Part shown: positions 42,328 to 49,815 of the stretch, piece after piece
Numbering within the stretch: position 1 is the first letter of the stretch
How the letters are laid out: each line of letters opens with the position of its first letter
IMG/VR virus record: IMGVR_UViG_3300032240_001810
Location: 1-49,815 of that record
Strand: one strand, 5' to 3'
DNA: 49,815 bases
Source of the DNA: a virus
The notes under the pieces: model-generated
Seen by the model: only the letters and a program-made list of their open reading frames with translations
What the model was told of the DNA's origin: nothing
Databases searched by the model: none
Position numbers and translations under genes: made by a program

Positions 42328-44457
42328 TCAGAGTTGAAATAAAAAAGTTTGGTCTAAACCTGAAAAATAAAAATAAAAATTATTTGAACAACAATTAGTC
42401 AATTGTGATGTTGTTGCGGAATATGGGAATGTTCCACCTGATGTTACATGATATCGTGGGTTCATTGAGTCAACATAATAATATAAATCAAATGTATATG
42501 CCGATAAATTTGTAGATGTAAAAGAAAGAGTTGTACCACTTTGAGTTCCAATAATGTCATCAATAATTACATCACTACAATCAGGACATCCGTAATCAAA
42601 AAGTAAAAACGGATTTTTTAAGATATCAAAATTGTGTATAACTTCAGGATAACTTAATGGTTCAGTATACATTCTAAATTGAGAAATCGCTCCGTCAAAA
42701 GAACCTCCAAATGTTGGTTCAATTAAAATATTTGTCGTTAATTCCGACAGTGATGTCCCCGATAATGTTTGATTTGGCATAACCTCAGGGTCTTGGATAT
42801 AAGTTAAACCTGTTAAAGATGTTGGACATCCTGAAAAAGTTAAACTCTCTCTTAATCCTTGTGTTCCACCACCCCAAGAAATATTAAAAGGAACCCCTAA
42901 TTGTTTTTCTTTTTCGGTATTTAACGCTCTTGGAATAACTTCTTCAAACCCATTAATAACATAAAATAATCTTCCGTTAACATAAATCTTTAAAACACCC
43001 AATCTATCTTCTCTTTCAATTAACCATCTCTCATTAAGATTAACAATTTCCACTTGTTCTGCAGGAGCCGAACCCTCATGTGTAATTGGTGGTTGAATAA
43101 GTAATATACTATTATTTGACAAACTATCAACATACTCAGTATCACTAATCAACCCTAACCCACCTCTGTAATATAAATCACAAGTATCATAATAAGTGTT
43201 TCGTTCCCATACACAGTCAATTAAAAACCAATGTTCTTTATTTAAATAAAGAGGGTTATCCGTTGAACAATAATTAAAAATTGTATTGGATGAACAATAT
43301 TCTGTAATCGTATACCCTGTTTGATACGTAATACCTGTCGTTGCACAAGTACCCGTTGTTACACAACCTCCAGTAAAAGTTAAAACTTTAACACAAACTT
43401 TTGGATTGGCAGGGTCACCAGATAGTCTTAAAGAAAACGAATTAGACATTGAGTCGTATAACGGGTCTTTATCATTATTTGGGACTTGTGTGGTTGCATT
43501 ACACCCACAATCACAAGTAGTGTTGTGTTGTGCAGTATAAACTAAAGGTTCATAAACTTCAACACATCTTGAATTTGTAACACCTGTATTTGAACACTCA
43601 CAAGTTTTTAAACACCCTTCTAAAACACCAGTAACTCTTGTGTATCCACTATCAGAGGCAGGTGAACCTGAGGCATGATGATAAAATTTATTTTCAGCTC
43701 TTGTCCCAAAGTAAAAAAAAGTATTTTTATTTTCAGGGTATGTTAAATTTAAAGTTGTTTGAGCGGATGTTGGGGTAAATTGGTCTTCCTGTCTTGCTCT
43801 TAATAACATTTCAACAGTCCATCCTTCGTTTGTTCTATTTGGAAATGTTTCATAGTCATAACCAAATAACTTAAAAAACCCCTGATAAAACCCACCATAG
43901 AGTTGATTATATACACCAATAGTATTACCTGTTTTGGTTACAATATTATAAACCGTTTCTTTTGTATTTCCTGAAAATCTTTGATTAGGTGGATTGGTAT
44001 ATCCTGTAATACTAATTAATTTTTGTCTCCTATCGTAATAATACCTATTCCATTTACTACTACCCGTAAACAACCCCATAGTATAATTAATTGTCTCACC
44101 AGTCATTTGAGGAACCAACCCATTATCAATACCTGTCAATCCAATATCACATAAAGTTGATGCGGTTAAGCAATTCAAATTTACATTTTCAGGATTATAA
44201 TAATTTAAAGAAACTAATGTATTGGCAGATAAAAATTGACCATATGTTATTGTAAATTGTTGTGATGAACCACTATTATTTAAATCAAAATAAATTGGTA
44301 ATCTATTACCATCATTTTGAGCAATTAAGTCGGTTGAAAATATCACCTCTTCATTATAATCCCTTTCGTCAGACGCAAGACAAATATCAAAAATCTTACG
44401 AACAGGTTTAATGTACCACTTATTAAAATTGTATTGATTTATATTCTGTTGAGCCAT
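42328..44457 (-). CDS. Cys-rich virion protein with LamG-like C-terminal domain
   Basis: A 709-residue protein starting MAQQNINQYNFNKWYIKPVR. The central region (~285-430) is unusually rich in cysteine (LKTCECSNTGVTNSRCVEVY, TCDCGCNATT). Residues ~440-640 look like a concanavalin/LamG-type beta sandwich (LGVLKIYVNGRLFYVINGFE, then GGSFDGAISQFRMYTEPLSY). This type of large protein is common among tail fibre or capsid fibre proteins of aquatic myoviruses. A late motif lies 7 nt upstream, on the divergent promoter region 44458-44504. Virion location is likely; the attachment point is unknown. Confidence 0.6.
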   Translation of the reverse strand: MAQQNINQYNFNKWYIKPVRKIFDICLASDERDYNEEVIFSTDLIAQNDGNRLPIYFDLNNSGSSQQFTITYGQFLSANTLVSLNYYNPENVNLNCLTASTLCDIGLTGIDNGLVPQMTGETINYTMGLFTGSSKWNRYYYDRRQKLISITGYTNPPNQRFSGNTKETVYNIVTKTGNTIGVYNQLYGGFYQGFFKLFGYDYETFPNRTNEGWTVEMLLRARQEDQFTPTSAQTTLNLTYPENKNTFFYFGTRAENKFYHHASGSPASDSGYTRVTGVLEGCLKTCECSNTGVTNSRCVEVYEPLVYTAQHNTTCDCGCNATTQVPNNDKDPLYDSMSNSFSLRLSGDPANPKVCVKVLTFTGGCVTTGTCATTGITYQTGYTITEYCSSNTIFNYCSTDNPLYLNKEHWFLIDCVWERNTYYDTCDLYYRGGLGLISDTEYVDSLSNNSILLIQPPITHEGSAPAEQVEIVNLNERWLIEREDRLGVLKIYVNGRLFYVINGFEEVIPRALNTEKEKQLGVPFNISWGGGTQGLRESLTFSGCPTSLTGLTYIQDPEVMPNQTLSGTSLSELTTNILIEPTFGGSFDGAISQFRMYTEPLSYPEVIHNFDILKNPFLLFDYGCPDCSDVIIDDIIGTQSGTTLSFTSTNLSAYTFDLYYYVDSMNPRYHVTSGGTFPYSATTSQLTNCCSNNFYFYFSGLDQTFLFQL

Positions 44458-44464
44458 TGTATTG

Positions 44465-44471
44465 ATAAATA
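44465..44471 (-). promoter_or_regulatory. Candidate late promoter motif TATTTAT before the Cys-rich protein
   Basis: Minus-strand AACTATTTATCAATACA, 7 nt before the ATG at 44457. A second copy on plus at 44484 makes the 47-nt gap a divergent promoter. Confidence 0.4.
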
Positions 44472-44483
44472 GTTAAATCAAAG

Positions 44484-44490
44484 TATTTAT
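44484..44490 (+). promoter_or_regulatory. Candidate late promoter motif TATTTAT before the 44505 unit
   Basis: Plus-strand AAGTATTTATATGTAAAATACC, 14 nt before the ATG at 44505. It would drive the whole five-gene unit to the terminator at 47060. Confidence 0.4.
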
Positions 44491-44504
44491 ATGTAAAATA
44501 CCAA

Positions 44505-45374
44505 ATGGAATTTAATAAAGAATACTTTAGTTCACCATATTACTTCTATATCAAAGAGGGTAAAGATAGTATTTCCGTTTATTTTAGTGTTTCAAATACT
44601 TTAACTGAAGCTAGAAAAAAAGACGAAATTGTAAAATTTAATAAAAAAGACAAAGAAGAAGTTAAAAAAACAATTTCAAAAATTCAAAAAGAAAAAAAGT
44701 TAAAAAATAATTCCGACGTTAAAAAAACTTTAAATAAGAAAAAAGATGAGTTAGAAGAACTAGTTGACTATGATGGCTCTTTTTTAAGTTCCAAAATTCC
44801 AATTTATAATCCATACCTTTCGCCAAAAGGCACAATGGACCAAGAGGTTGTTGCAACAAGACAAACAAACAATCCTATAACTCGTGGATATCGTGTATAT
44901 TGGGGTGAGGGTGAAGAAGAAACAGACGAGGTAATTAATGAAACTGATTTTTCAGATGCATTTGGTTATGAAGAAACAAAAGACAAAAATGGGCCTGAAA
45001 CATTTAAAACATTTGTAAAAGAATTAGGTTTAGATAAAGAGGAAGCCGCCGATAGAACAAGACAACAAGGTAAAGAACCTGACGCTAAAAAACATAGAAG
45101 AAAATTAGAACAGGTACCTAAAAAAATTAAAAAACAAAAAGGTTTTATTGATAGAATGACCATTTCTGAAAAAGAAAATTTAGAAGAAGAAAAGAAAGCC
45201 ATGATGAAAAAAATGGTTGAGGATATTGTTCTTAAGAAAAAATCAGGTGATAAAGAAGTGTCAAAAAAAACAGGTTTAAGTAAAATTCTAATGAAAAATT
45301 TAGAAAACATAAAAAAATTGGCAGACAAAGAAGGTATTGAAATAAATGACTTGGTTAAAATATTAAAAAAATGA
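44505..45374 (+). CDS. Lys/Glu-rich protein of unknown function (289 aa)
   Basis: A highly charged protein. Residues ~40-85 and ~190-285 are Lys/Glu helices (KKTLNKKKDELEELVDY, KAMMKKMVEDIVLKKKS). Between them is a more ordered part (KIPIYNPYLSPKGTMDQEVV, TRGYRVYWGEGEEE). Such composition is seen in prohead core and scaffold proteins, but I do not recognise a family. It is the first gene of a five-gene plus unit with ATGA overlaps, ending at a terminator. The hydrophobic frame on the opposite strand is an antisense artefact. Confidence 0.65.
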   Translation: MEFNKEYFSSPYYFYIKEGKDSISVYFSVSNTLTEARKKDEIVKFNKKDKEEVKKTISKIQKEKKLKNNSDVKKTLNKKKDELEELVDYDGSFLSSKIPIYNPYLSPKGTMDQEVVATRQTNNPITRGYRVYWGEGEEETDEVINETDFSDAFGYEETKDKNGPETFKTFVKELGLDKEEAADRTRQQGKEPDAKKHRRKLEQVPKKIKKQKGFIDRMTISEKENLEEEKKAMMKKMVEDIVLKKKSGDKEVSKKTGLSKILMKNLENIKKLADKEGIEINDLVKILKK

Positions 45375-45781
45375 ATAGTGAAATATACGGAAACCAATAC
45401 CAAGTCCCACAAGATGTTTTGAATTCGTTAGAAAACCATAAAGACGAAACTACAATAAATAATATTTTCACCAAAGGTTATTTAACATATCAAAATATGA
45501 AAAAAATACTTCATGATATTGATAATGGTAAATTTGGTGATAAAGATTTAAGTACTTTAAAATCATTTATAACACAAAATTTAGGTTCAGATAGAGGAAG
45601 TGTTCATAGACAAAAAAGAGACGCAAGTGATTCAGGTATGCAAAATCAATTTTTGTCGGCGCACTCAAAAAATGACCCAAGAAATATAACTGATAAACCT
45701 CATTCAAAATTATACGAAAACTATAATAAAGAAGTTGTTGACAGTTTGAAAAGAATAAACGAAATAATGAAAAAATTATAA
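45371..45781 (+). CDS. Hypothetical protein (136 aa)
   Basis: It starts with an ATGA overlap with the Lys/Glu-rich gene. The sequence is soluble and helical (NIFTKGYLTYQNMKKILHDI, then KEVVDSLKRINEIMKKL) with a polar middle (GSVHRQKRDASDSGMQNQFL). No motif is recognised. It belongs to the five-gene unit, so a head or virion role is possible but not shown. Confidence 0.65.
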   Translation: MNSEIYGNQYQVPQDVLNSLENHKDETTINNIFTKGYLTYQNMKKILHDIDNGKFGDKDLSTLKSFITQNLGSDRGSVHRQKRDASDSGMQNQFLSAHSKNDPRNITDKPHSKLYENYNKEVVDSLKRINEIMKKL

Positions 45782-45785
45782 AATT

Positions 45786-46079
45786 ATGGCTTCAAAAATT
45801 CCAATTGATTTAAATCAACCGGCAAATACTTTAAGCTCAATTGCCGATAAAGTAAGAAAAGATTTGGTAGTTAAAAATGATTATCAATTATCTAAAAATG
45901 AATATGGTGTAACTAACCCTGACGCAATTTCTGATGGAGATGGTAAAGGAAGAGGAACAGGAGTATTTTTAGATATCTTCAATGGTGGTACATCAACCGA
46001 CCAAGTCGCAAAAGTTGATAACATAAAGTTAAATAAATATAGCTCAAAAAATCCTTACAACACGCCTTCGACACAATGA
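45786..46079 (+). CDS. Hypothetical protein (97 aa)
   Basis: It starts 4 nt after the previous gene. The protein begins ASKIPIDLNQPANTLSSIAD and has a Gly/Asp-rich middle (DAISDGDGKGRGTGVFLDIF) and a disordered Ser/Asn C-terminus. No family is recognised. Its stop overlaps the ATG of the WYL gene (ATGA), showing translational coupling. Confidence 0.6.
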   Translation: MASKIPIDLNQPANTLSSIADKVRKDLVVKNDYQLSKNEYGVTNPDAISDGDGKGRGTGVFLDIFNGGTSTDQVAKVDNIKLNKYSSKNPYNTPSTQ

Positions 46080-46468
46080 AGCTTTACAACGTAATAAAAC
46101 AACTTATTTTTGAAGCAAGTAGCGATGAAATAACTAATGCAATTAAAAATAAACATTTAGTTACAATTTACTACAATGGTAAAGATAATGGGGGTAAAGG
46201 ACTTCGTGTTATTGAACCTTTTTGTTACGGAACCTCAAAAAGAGGAAATAAAGTAATAAGAGCTTGGGAAAGAGAAGGTGCGTCACATACTGCAACCATA
46301 GGAGACCAACCATTACCAGGTTGGAGATTATTTAGGGTTGATAGAATTGGTAATTTTTCAGTTGACCCAAGAGATAAATTTGATATAGTTCGACCAAATT
46401 ATAATCCTGATGATAAAGGAATGGTAGGACTAAAAGTTTGTACAAAATTTGAATTAGAAAATGAATGA
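46076..46468 (+). CDS. WYL-domain protein with a capsid-targeting-like N-terminus
   Basis: A 130-residue protein. Residues ~25-110 match the WYL fold: HLVTIYYNG, LRVIEPFCYGTSKRGNKVIR (the 'R.ieP..lg' motif), then PGWRLFRVDRIGNFSV ('FrldRI'). WYL domains bind nucleic acid or nucleotide ligands and usually control transcription or defence, but here there is no helix-turn-helix. The first 14 residues, MKLYNVIKQLIFEA, closely follow the T4 internal-protein leader pattern (MKTYQEFIAEA), which the prohead protease cuts after Glu. It may be packaged. It overlaps both neighbours. Confidence 0.7.
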   Translation: MKLYNVIKQLIFEASSDEITNAIKNKHLVTIYYNGKDNGGKGLRVIEPFCYGTSKRGNKVIRAWEREGASHTATIGDQPLPGWRLFRVDRIGNFSVDPRDKFDIVRPNYNPDDKGMVGLKVCTKFELENE

Positions 46469-47036
46469 TTTAATGCAAAAATTAATGGTGTCTAAACAGA
46501 TAATGGATAGACATAATGAAATGGATAATGGAATTAGTCCAAAAAAGTCAACTCAACAACAATTAGTTAGAGAGTATGATGAAACTCCATTATCAGCGTC
46601 TTATAACATACCTGAAGAATTTTTATCTTCATCACCTCAAACACCAAAAGCACAGCCTGCAGTAATGACTGAAGATAGAATTAAAAATTCTAAACTTCCT
46701 GACTCAATTAAGAGACTTATGATGGAACACCCAATTCAACAAGCTCAACAATATCAGACAACAATACCTGATGATATTATTGAAAAGGCATCAAGATTAA
46801 TGGGTAATAAAAAAGAAATTGTTGTTGAAAATAACACCCAATCTAAAACTCAACAATCTTCGTATGGTTTAAGTGCTTCTGACATTAAAAAAATTGTTAG
46901 AGAAACTGTTGAAGAAGTATTAAGTGAAAATGGATTAATGGTTGAGTCAACTCAAAAATCTAATGAAGTCATGACTATTAAAGTTGGTAAACACATTTTT
47001 GAAGGTAAAATTTTAAAAATTAAAAAAGTTCAGTAA
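46461..47036 (+). CDS. Hypothetical protein, possible prohead core or virion component (191 aa)
   Basis: A Gln/Lys-rich protein: disordered N-terminal half (LMQKLMVSKQIMDRHNEMDN), a middle with PDSIKRLMMEHPIQQAQQYQ, and a C-terminal helix plus strand (ASDIKKIVRETVEEVLSENG, then TIKVGKHIFEGKILKIKK). This C-terminal arrangement recurs in large aquatic phages, but I cannot name its function. It is the last gene of the unit, 24 nt before a strong terminator. Confidence 0.6.
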   Translation: MNDLMQKLMVSKQIMDRHNEMDNGISPKKSTQQQLVREYDETPLSASYNIPEEFLSSSPQTPKAQPAVMTEDRIKNSKLPDSIKRLMMEHPIQQAQQYQTTIPDDIIEKASRLMGNKKEIVVENNTQSKTQQSSYGLSASDIKKIVRETVEEVLSENGLMVESTQKSNEVMTIKVGKHIFEGKILKIKKVQ

Positions 47037-47059
47037 CATATTTTATATATCAAATTATT

Positions 47060-47085
47060 GTCCCCTTTATGGGGACTTTTTTTTT
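47060..47085 (+). terminator. Strong rho-independent terminator
   Basis: gtcccc-tttat-ggggac followed by TTTTTTTTT. It is a perfect 6-bp GC-rich stem with a long U tract, 24 nt past the stop at 47036. The U tract runs straight into an endonuclease remnant, which suggests a deletion joined the two. Confidence 0.9.
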
Positions 47086-47091
47086 ATTATA

Positions 47092-47286
47092 GTCATTCCA
47101 TTTGATACAACAGGACTATTATGGGAATATGATGAAAAAAAACTTGAATTAATAAGAAATTTTGGTTATAATTTAAAAGTTGTTTGGGAAGATGATTATA
47201 AATCGGATAAAACAATTATAAATAATATTATCAATAGATATGACACAAAATTCAAGTATGCCCCCAAGCCGTCGCGAAAAGATTAG
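47092..47286 (+). pseudogene. Homing endonuclease C-terminal remnant
   Basis: An open frame without any start codon, ending at TAG 47284-47286. It encodes VIPFDTTGLLWEYDEKKLEL, then IRNFGYNLKVVWEDDYKSDK. The 'GYNLKVVWEDDYK' pattern matches the last strand of VSR-like or EDxHD homing endonucleases ('GY.v.viWE.dyk'). The N-terminal catalytic part is missing, and the terminator stands in its place. The first eight residues, VIPFDTTG, resemble the start of the downstream glycosyltransferase (VIPSDGTG), as if the endonuclease had been inserted in that gene. Confidence 0.5.
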
Positions 47287-48489
47287 GATATTAGTTATCC
47301 CATCTGATGGTACGGGGGTTGGTTAGGTAGATTTCGTTCAATAACCCCCCACACTCATTTACAATCCAAATATGGTGATGATTTCCATGTAGATATTGAG
47401 TTTAATCCTGATTTAAACGATTTAAATTATTTTAAACAATATCAAATTGTTCATTTCCACCGTTCATTAGGACAAGACATGGATTTATCCATTCAAGTAA
47501 TCCCAATTTTAAATGCCATGGGTATTATAACAATTGCCGATATTGATGATTATTGGTTACCAGGAAAAGAACATCCACTTCACCAATTAATTGTTCAAGA
47601 AAAAATACATGAAAAAATTGTTAATAATTTAAAACTTGCTAAATATGTTACGACAACAACTGAAATATTTGCAGATGAAATTCGTAAGTTTAACAAGAAT
47701 GTTGTAATTTTCCCTAACGCGATTGACCCAAAAGAAGGACAATTTAATGAGCCAACAGAAGAATCTGATTTAGTTAGAGTTGGTTGGTTAGGTGGCTCAT
47801 CTCACTTACATGATTTAATGTTACTTGATGGTATGGTTTCAAAACTATCCGATATTAAAGATAAATTACAATATGTAGTTTGTGGTTTTGACACTCGTGG
47901 AATGATGACTGAAATTAATCAACAAACAGGCGAACAAACAAGAAGACCAATCAAACCTCACGAAACAGTATGGTATGACTATGAGAAGATTTTTACAAAT
48001 AACTATTCTATTATTTCACCTGAATATAAAAATCATTTGGAATTATTTGTGGAATCACCATTTGAAAATGAAAAGAATTTACCATATAGAAGGGTATGGA
48101 CTAAACCTGTCACATCTTATGCACGTAACTACTCAAAATTTGATATATCTTTGGCTCCAATTAAACAACATATGTTTAACAAGGTAAAATCACAACTTAA
48201 AGTTATTGAGGCAGGTTTCTATAAAAAAGCATTAATTGCAACCAATTATGGACCTTATACAATTGATTTGAAACACTCAATGAAAAATGGAGAGTTTACT
48301 GATGGAAATGCTTTATTAGTAGATGACGCAAGAAACCATAGTGATTGGGCGAAATACATTAAGAAATTAGTTCAAAACCCAAACATGAGAATTGACATGG
48401 GTGAAAGATTATATGAACACGTTTCACAACGATACAGTTTAGATGTAGTAACAAAAACAAGAGCAGAATTTTATTTAAGTATTGTTTAA
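47258..48489 (+). CDS. GT4-type glycosyltransferase with a frameshifted 5' end
   Basis: The intact frame gives 336 residues from ATG 47479, but coding signal runs further upstream. From ATG 47258 a first frame reads REKIRILVIPSDGTGVG and stops at TAG 47324-47326. A second frame, open from 47308, continues GRFRSITPHTHLQSKYGDDF, IVHFHRSLGQD and then the annotated part. Removing five bases near 47322-47328 would join them to GTGVG-RFRSI, the usual start of such phage transferases. The C-terminal half has VRVGWLGGSSHLHD, then KFDISLAPIKQHMFNKVKS and KVIEAGFYKKALIATNYG, the GT-B donor site. It is either a natural 5-bp insertion, a sequencing error, or a 5'-truncated enzyme starting at 47479. Confidence 0.65.
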
Positions 48490-48509
48490 CCATAAATTAT
48501 TAAAACAAA

Positions 48510-49208
48510 ATGATAAAACACCCATTACACAAAATTTTATTTATTGACATTGAAACTGTTGGAGTTTCAAGTAATTATGAAAATTTCAAAAAAGATTACC
48601 CTGAACTTCATTTCCAATTTATTAATTATTTAGATTGGTTTAAAAAAAGGTTTCCTGAAGATAGTGAATTAAGTTTAGACGAAATATTTGTTAATCGTGC
48701 AGCTTTAGTTCCTGAGTTTTCAAAGATTGTTTGTGTTTCAGTAGGATTCGTTGACCCAAAGGGTGATATTAAAAAACAAAGTTTTTTTAACTCAGATGAA
48801 AAAGCATTACTTAAAGACGCTAACACATTATTAAATCGTGTGGATAAGTTAGGGTTTATTCTTTGTGGACATAATCTTAAAAACTTTGATATTCCTGTAT
48901 TGGCGAAAAGAATGTTAATTAATGGTATTTTACCATCATCAATACTTCCGTCTTATGATACCAAACCGTGGGAGATTAAAGCAATTGATACCAAAGAAAT
49001 TTGGCAGTATGGACAATTTGGAGCTATTAGTTCATTAGAATTAATGTGTGTATCATTAGGTATTGAAAGTCCTAAAAACATGGAAGTGACAGGTAATAAA
49101 GTTCATAACGCATTTTGGAATGAAAACAAATACCAAGAAATACAAGAGTATTGTGAAAAAGACGTTGAAGTATTAATAAAAGTTTTAATTAAATTAACTA
49201 ATTTATGA
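48510..49208 (+). CDS. DnaQ-like 3'-5' exonuclease (PolB-exo type, PF10108-like)
   Basis: A 232-residue DEDDy exonuclease: LFIDIETVG (Exo I), CGHNLKNFDIPVLAKRM (Exo II) and EYCEKDVEVL (Exo III, Tyr and Asp). A stretch AIDTKEIWQYGQFGAISSLE lies between. The family is that of stand-alone relatives of the proofreading domain of DNA polymerase B. It could serve in proofreading, repair or degradation of host DNA; the phage polymerase already has its own domain. The stop overlaps the dUTPase ATG (ATGA). Confidence 0.88.
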   Translation: MIKHPLHKILFIDIETVGVSSNYENFKKDYPELHFQFINYLDWFKKRFPEDSELSLDEIFVNRAALVPEFSKIVCVSVGFVDPKGDIKKQSFFNSDEKALLKDANTLLNRVDKLGFILCGHNLKNFDIPVLAKRMLINGILPSSILPSYDTKPWEIKAIDTKEIWQYGQFGAISSLELMCVSLGIESPKNMEVTGNKVHNAFWNENKYQEIQEYCEKDVEVLIKVLIKLTNL

Positions 49209-49789
49209 GTGAAAAATTTGATTTATTAAAAGAACTAAATGAATTACGAGAGATTGTTGACAAAGCTTACTCTGACCAAGAACAAGAATTAAGTGATGAA
49301 TTAGGATTTGACTTATCGGAATTTGAAGATACAAATCAATTTGTTGGTGATGGGAAAATTACAATAGATTTTGTATCTACAAATGAAAAAGAATTAAGTT
49401 ACGCATACGAGTCAGATAGTGGATTTGATTTATACTCTAATGAAGAAGTTAAAATACCTGCGTTTGGTAGAGCCCTAATTCCAACAGGTATTTCAGTTGA
49501 TTTACCTCAAGATTATGAAATACAAGTTAGGTCAAAAAGTGGTTTAGCCATCAATCAAGGATTAATGGTTTTAAACTCACCAGGTACTGTAGATGAGGGA
49601 TACACAGGTGAAATTAAAGCAATTATTTTTAATACAAATAAACATGAATTTGTAATAACAAAAGGTATGAAAGTTGCTCAAGCAGTAGTTGCAAGATGTA
49701 TTACAGGTAGATGGGTTAGATTAAACAAAGTGAATAAAATAGAAGATAAAGATAGAGGTAGTAAAGGTTTTGGGAGTACAGGAATATGA
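49205..49789 (+). CDS. dut: dUTPase with N-terminal extension
   Basis: A 194-residue dUTP pyrophosphatase with all five motifs: SDSGFDLYS (I), RSKSGLA (II), GTVDEGYTGEI (III), GMKVAQAVVAR (IV) and RGSKGFGSTGI (V). It removes dUTP and makes dUMP for thymidylate synthesis. The core begins at residue ~50. The first ~45 residues (LLKELNELREIVDKAYSDQE) form an acidic helix not found in the usual ~150-residue enzyme. It is coupled to both neighbours by ATGA overlaps. Confidence 0.93.
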   Translation: MSEKFDLLKELNELREIVDKAYSDQEQELSDELGFDLSEFEDTNQFVGDGKITIDFVSTNEKELSYAYESDSGFDLYSNEEVKIPAFGRALIPTGISVDLPQDYEIQVRSKSGLAINQGLMVLNSPGTVDEGYTGEIKAIIFNTNKHEFVITKGMKVAQAVVARCITGRWVRLNKVNKIEDKDRGSKGFGSTGI

Positions 49790-49815
49790 TAACAATTGGT
49801 TATAGTACAAGAAAT
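49786..49815 (+). CDS. Start of a further gene (10 codons, runs off the window)
   Basis: ATG at 49786 overlaps the dUTPase stop (ATGA) and encodes MITIGYSTRN before the window ends. This beginning is reminiscent of GT-A-type glycosyltransferases in aquatic phages, where the family starts with a similar 'iTIGYSTR' strand. Ten residues are not enough to name it. Confidence 0.4.
   Translation, partial: MITIGYSTRN

Noticed and set aside
44966-45412. Minus-strand frame of 148 residues, Phe/Leu/Ser-rich
   Set aside because: This is the antisense image of Lys/Glu-rich codons in the 44505 gene, not a membrane protein gene.

Overview
The window is a piece of an AT-rich genome of a large tailed phage with a contractile tail (T4-like myovirus organisation). 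The evidence is a near-complete tail gene series (neck, sheath terminator, sheath, tube, assembly chaperone, tape measure, baseplate, hub) together with a family B DNA polymerase, a SNF2-type helicase and a dUTPase. The host is most likely a member of the Bacteroidetes, perhaps aquatic. This is inferred from the low GC, the lack of clear Shine-Dalgarno sequences, Thr-Pro linkers and many glycosyltransferases; no gene names the host. No tRNA, rRNA, CRISPR array, integrase, terminase, portal or major capsid gene was seen.

Layout. (1) 1-21239, minus strand: tail module. Read in transcription order it holds a gp14-like neck protein, a gp15-like sheath terminator, the sheath, a HAD-type phosphohydrolase, the tube, a gp26-type chaperone with a frame-shifted gp51-like extension, the tape measure, a 1594-residue baseplate protein with an OmpA-like segment, a gp53-like wedge protein and a 2048-residue hub ending in a glucosaminidase-like domain. 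(2) 21236-26705: an HNH endonuclease (minus), then on plus the helicase, a superoxide dismutase fused to a nuclease-like domain, a gp13-like neck protein and a small virion-type protein. (3) 26738-30120, minus: DNA polymerase and a small unknown protein. (4) 30259-33859, minus: a multidomain adhesin and a small paralogue of its N-terminal domain. (5) 33887-42278, minus: a tightly packed operon with at least six glycosyltransferases, a GlcNAc-transferase-like protein, a DUF2061 membrane protein, an HxGH nucleotidyltransferase, an APS-kinase-like protein, a sulfotransferase and a SET-domain protein. (6) 42328-44457, minus: a Cys-rich virion protein. (7) 44505-49815, plus: five small head- or virion-type genes including a WYL-domain protein, a strong terminator, a homing-endonuclease remnant, a frameshifted glycosyltransferase, a DnaQ-like exonuclease, dUTPase and the start of another gene.

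How the parts may work together. The adhesin would recognise the cell, and the hub (glucosaminidase-like) and baseplate (OmpA-like) domains would deal with peptidoglycan during tail contraction. The glycosyl/sulfo operon looks able to build or modify a sulfated glycan, on the virion or on the host surface. A TATTTAT motif stands just upstream of most virion genes and is absent from the polymerase, the helicase and the sugar operon, so it is a candidate late promoter element. Three non-structural proteins (SOD-nuclease fusion, HAD, WYL) begin with short N-termini that resemble T4 capsid-targeting sequences, which suggests cargo injected with the DNA.
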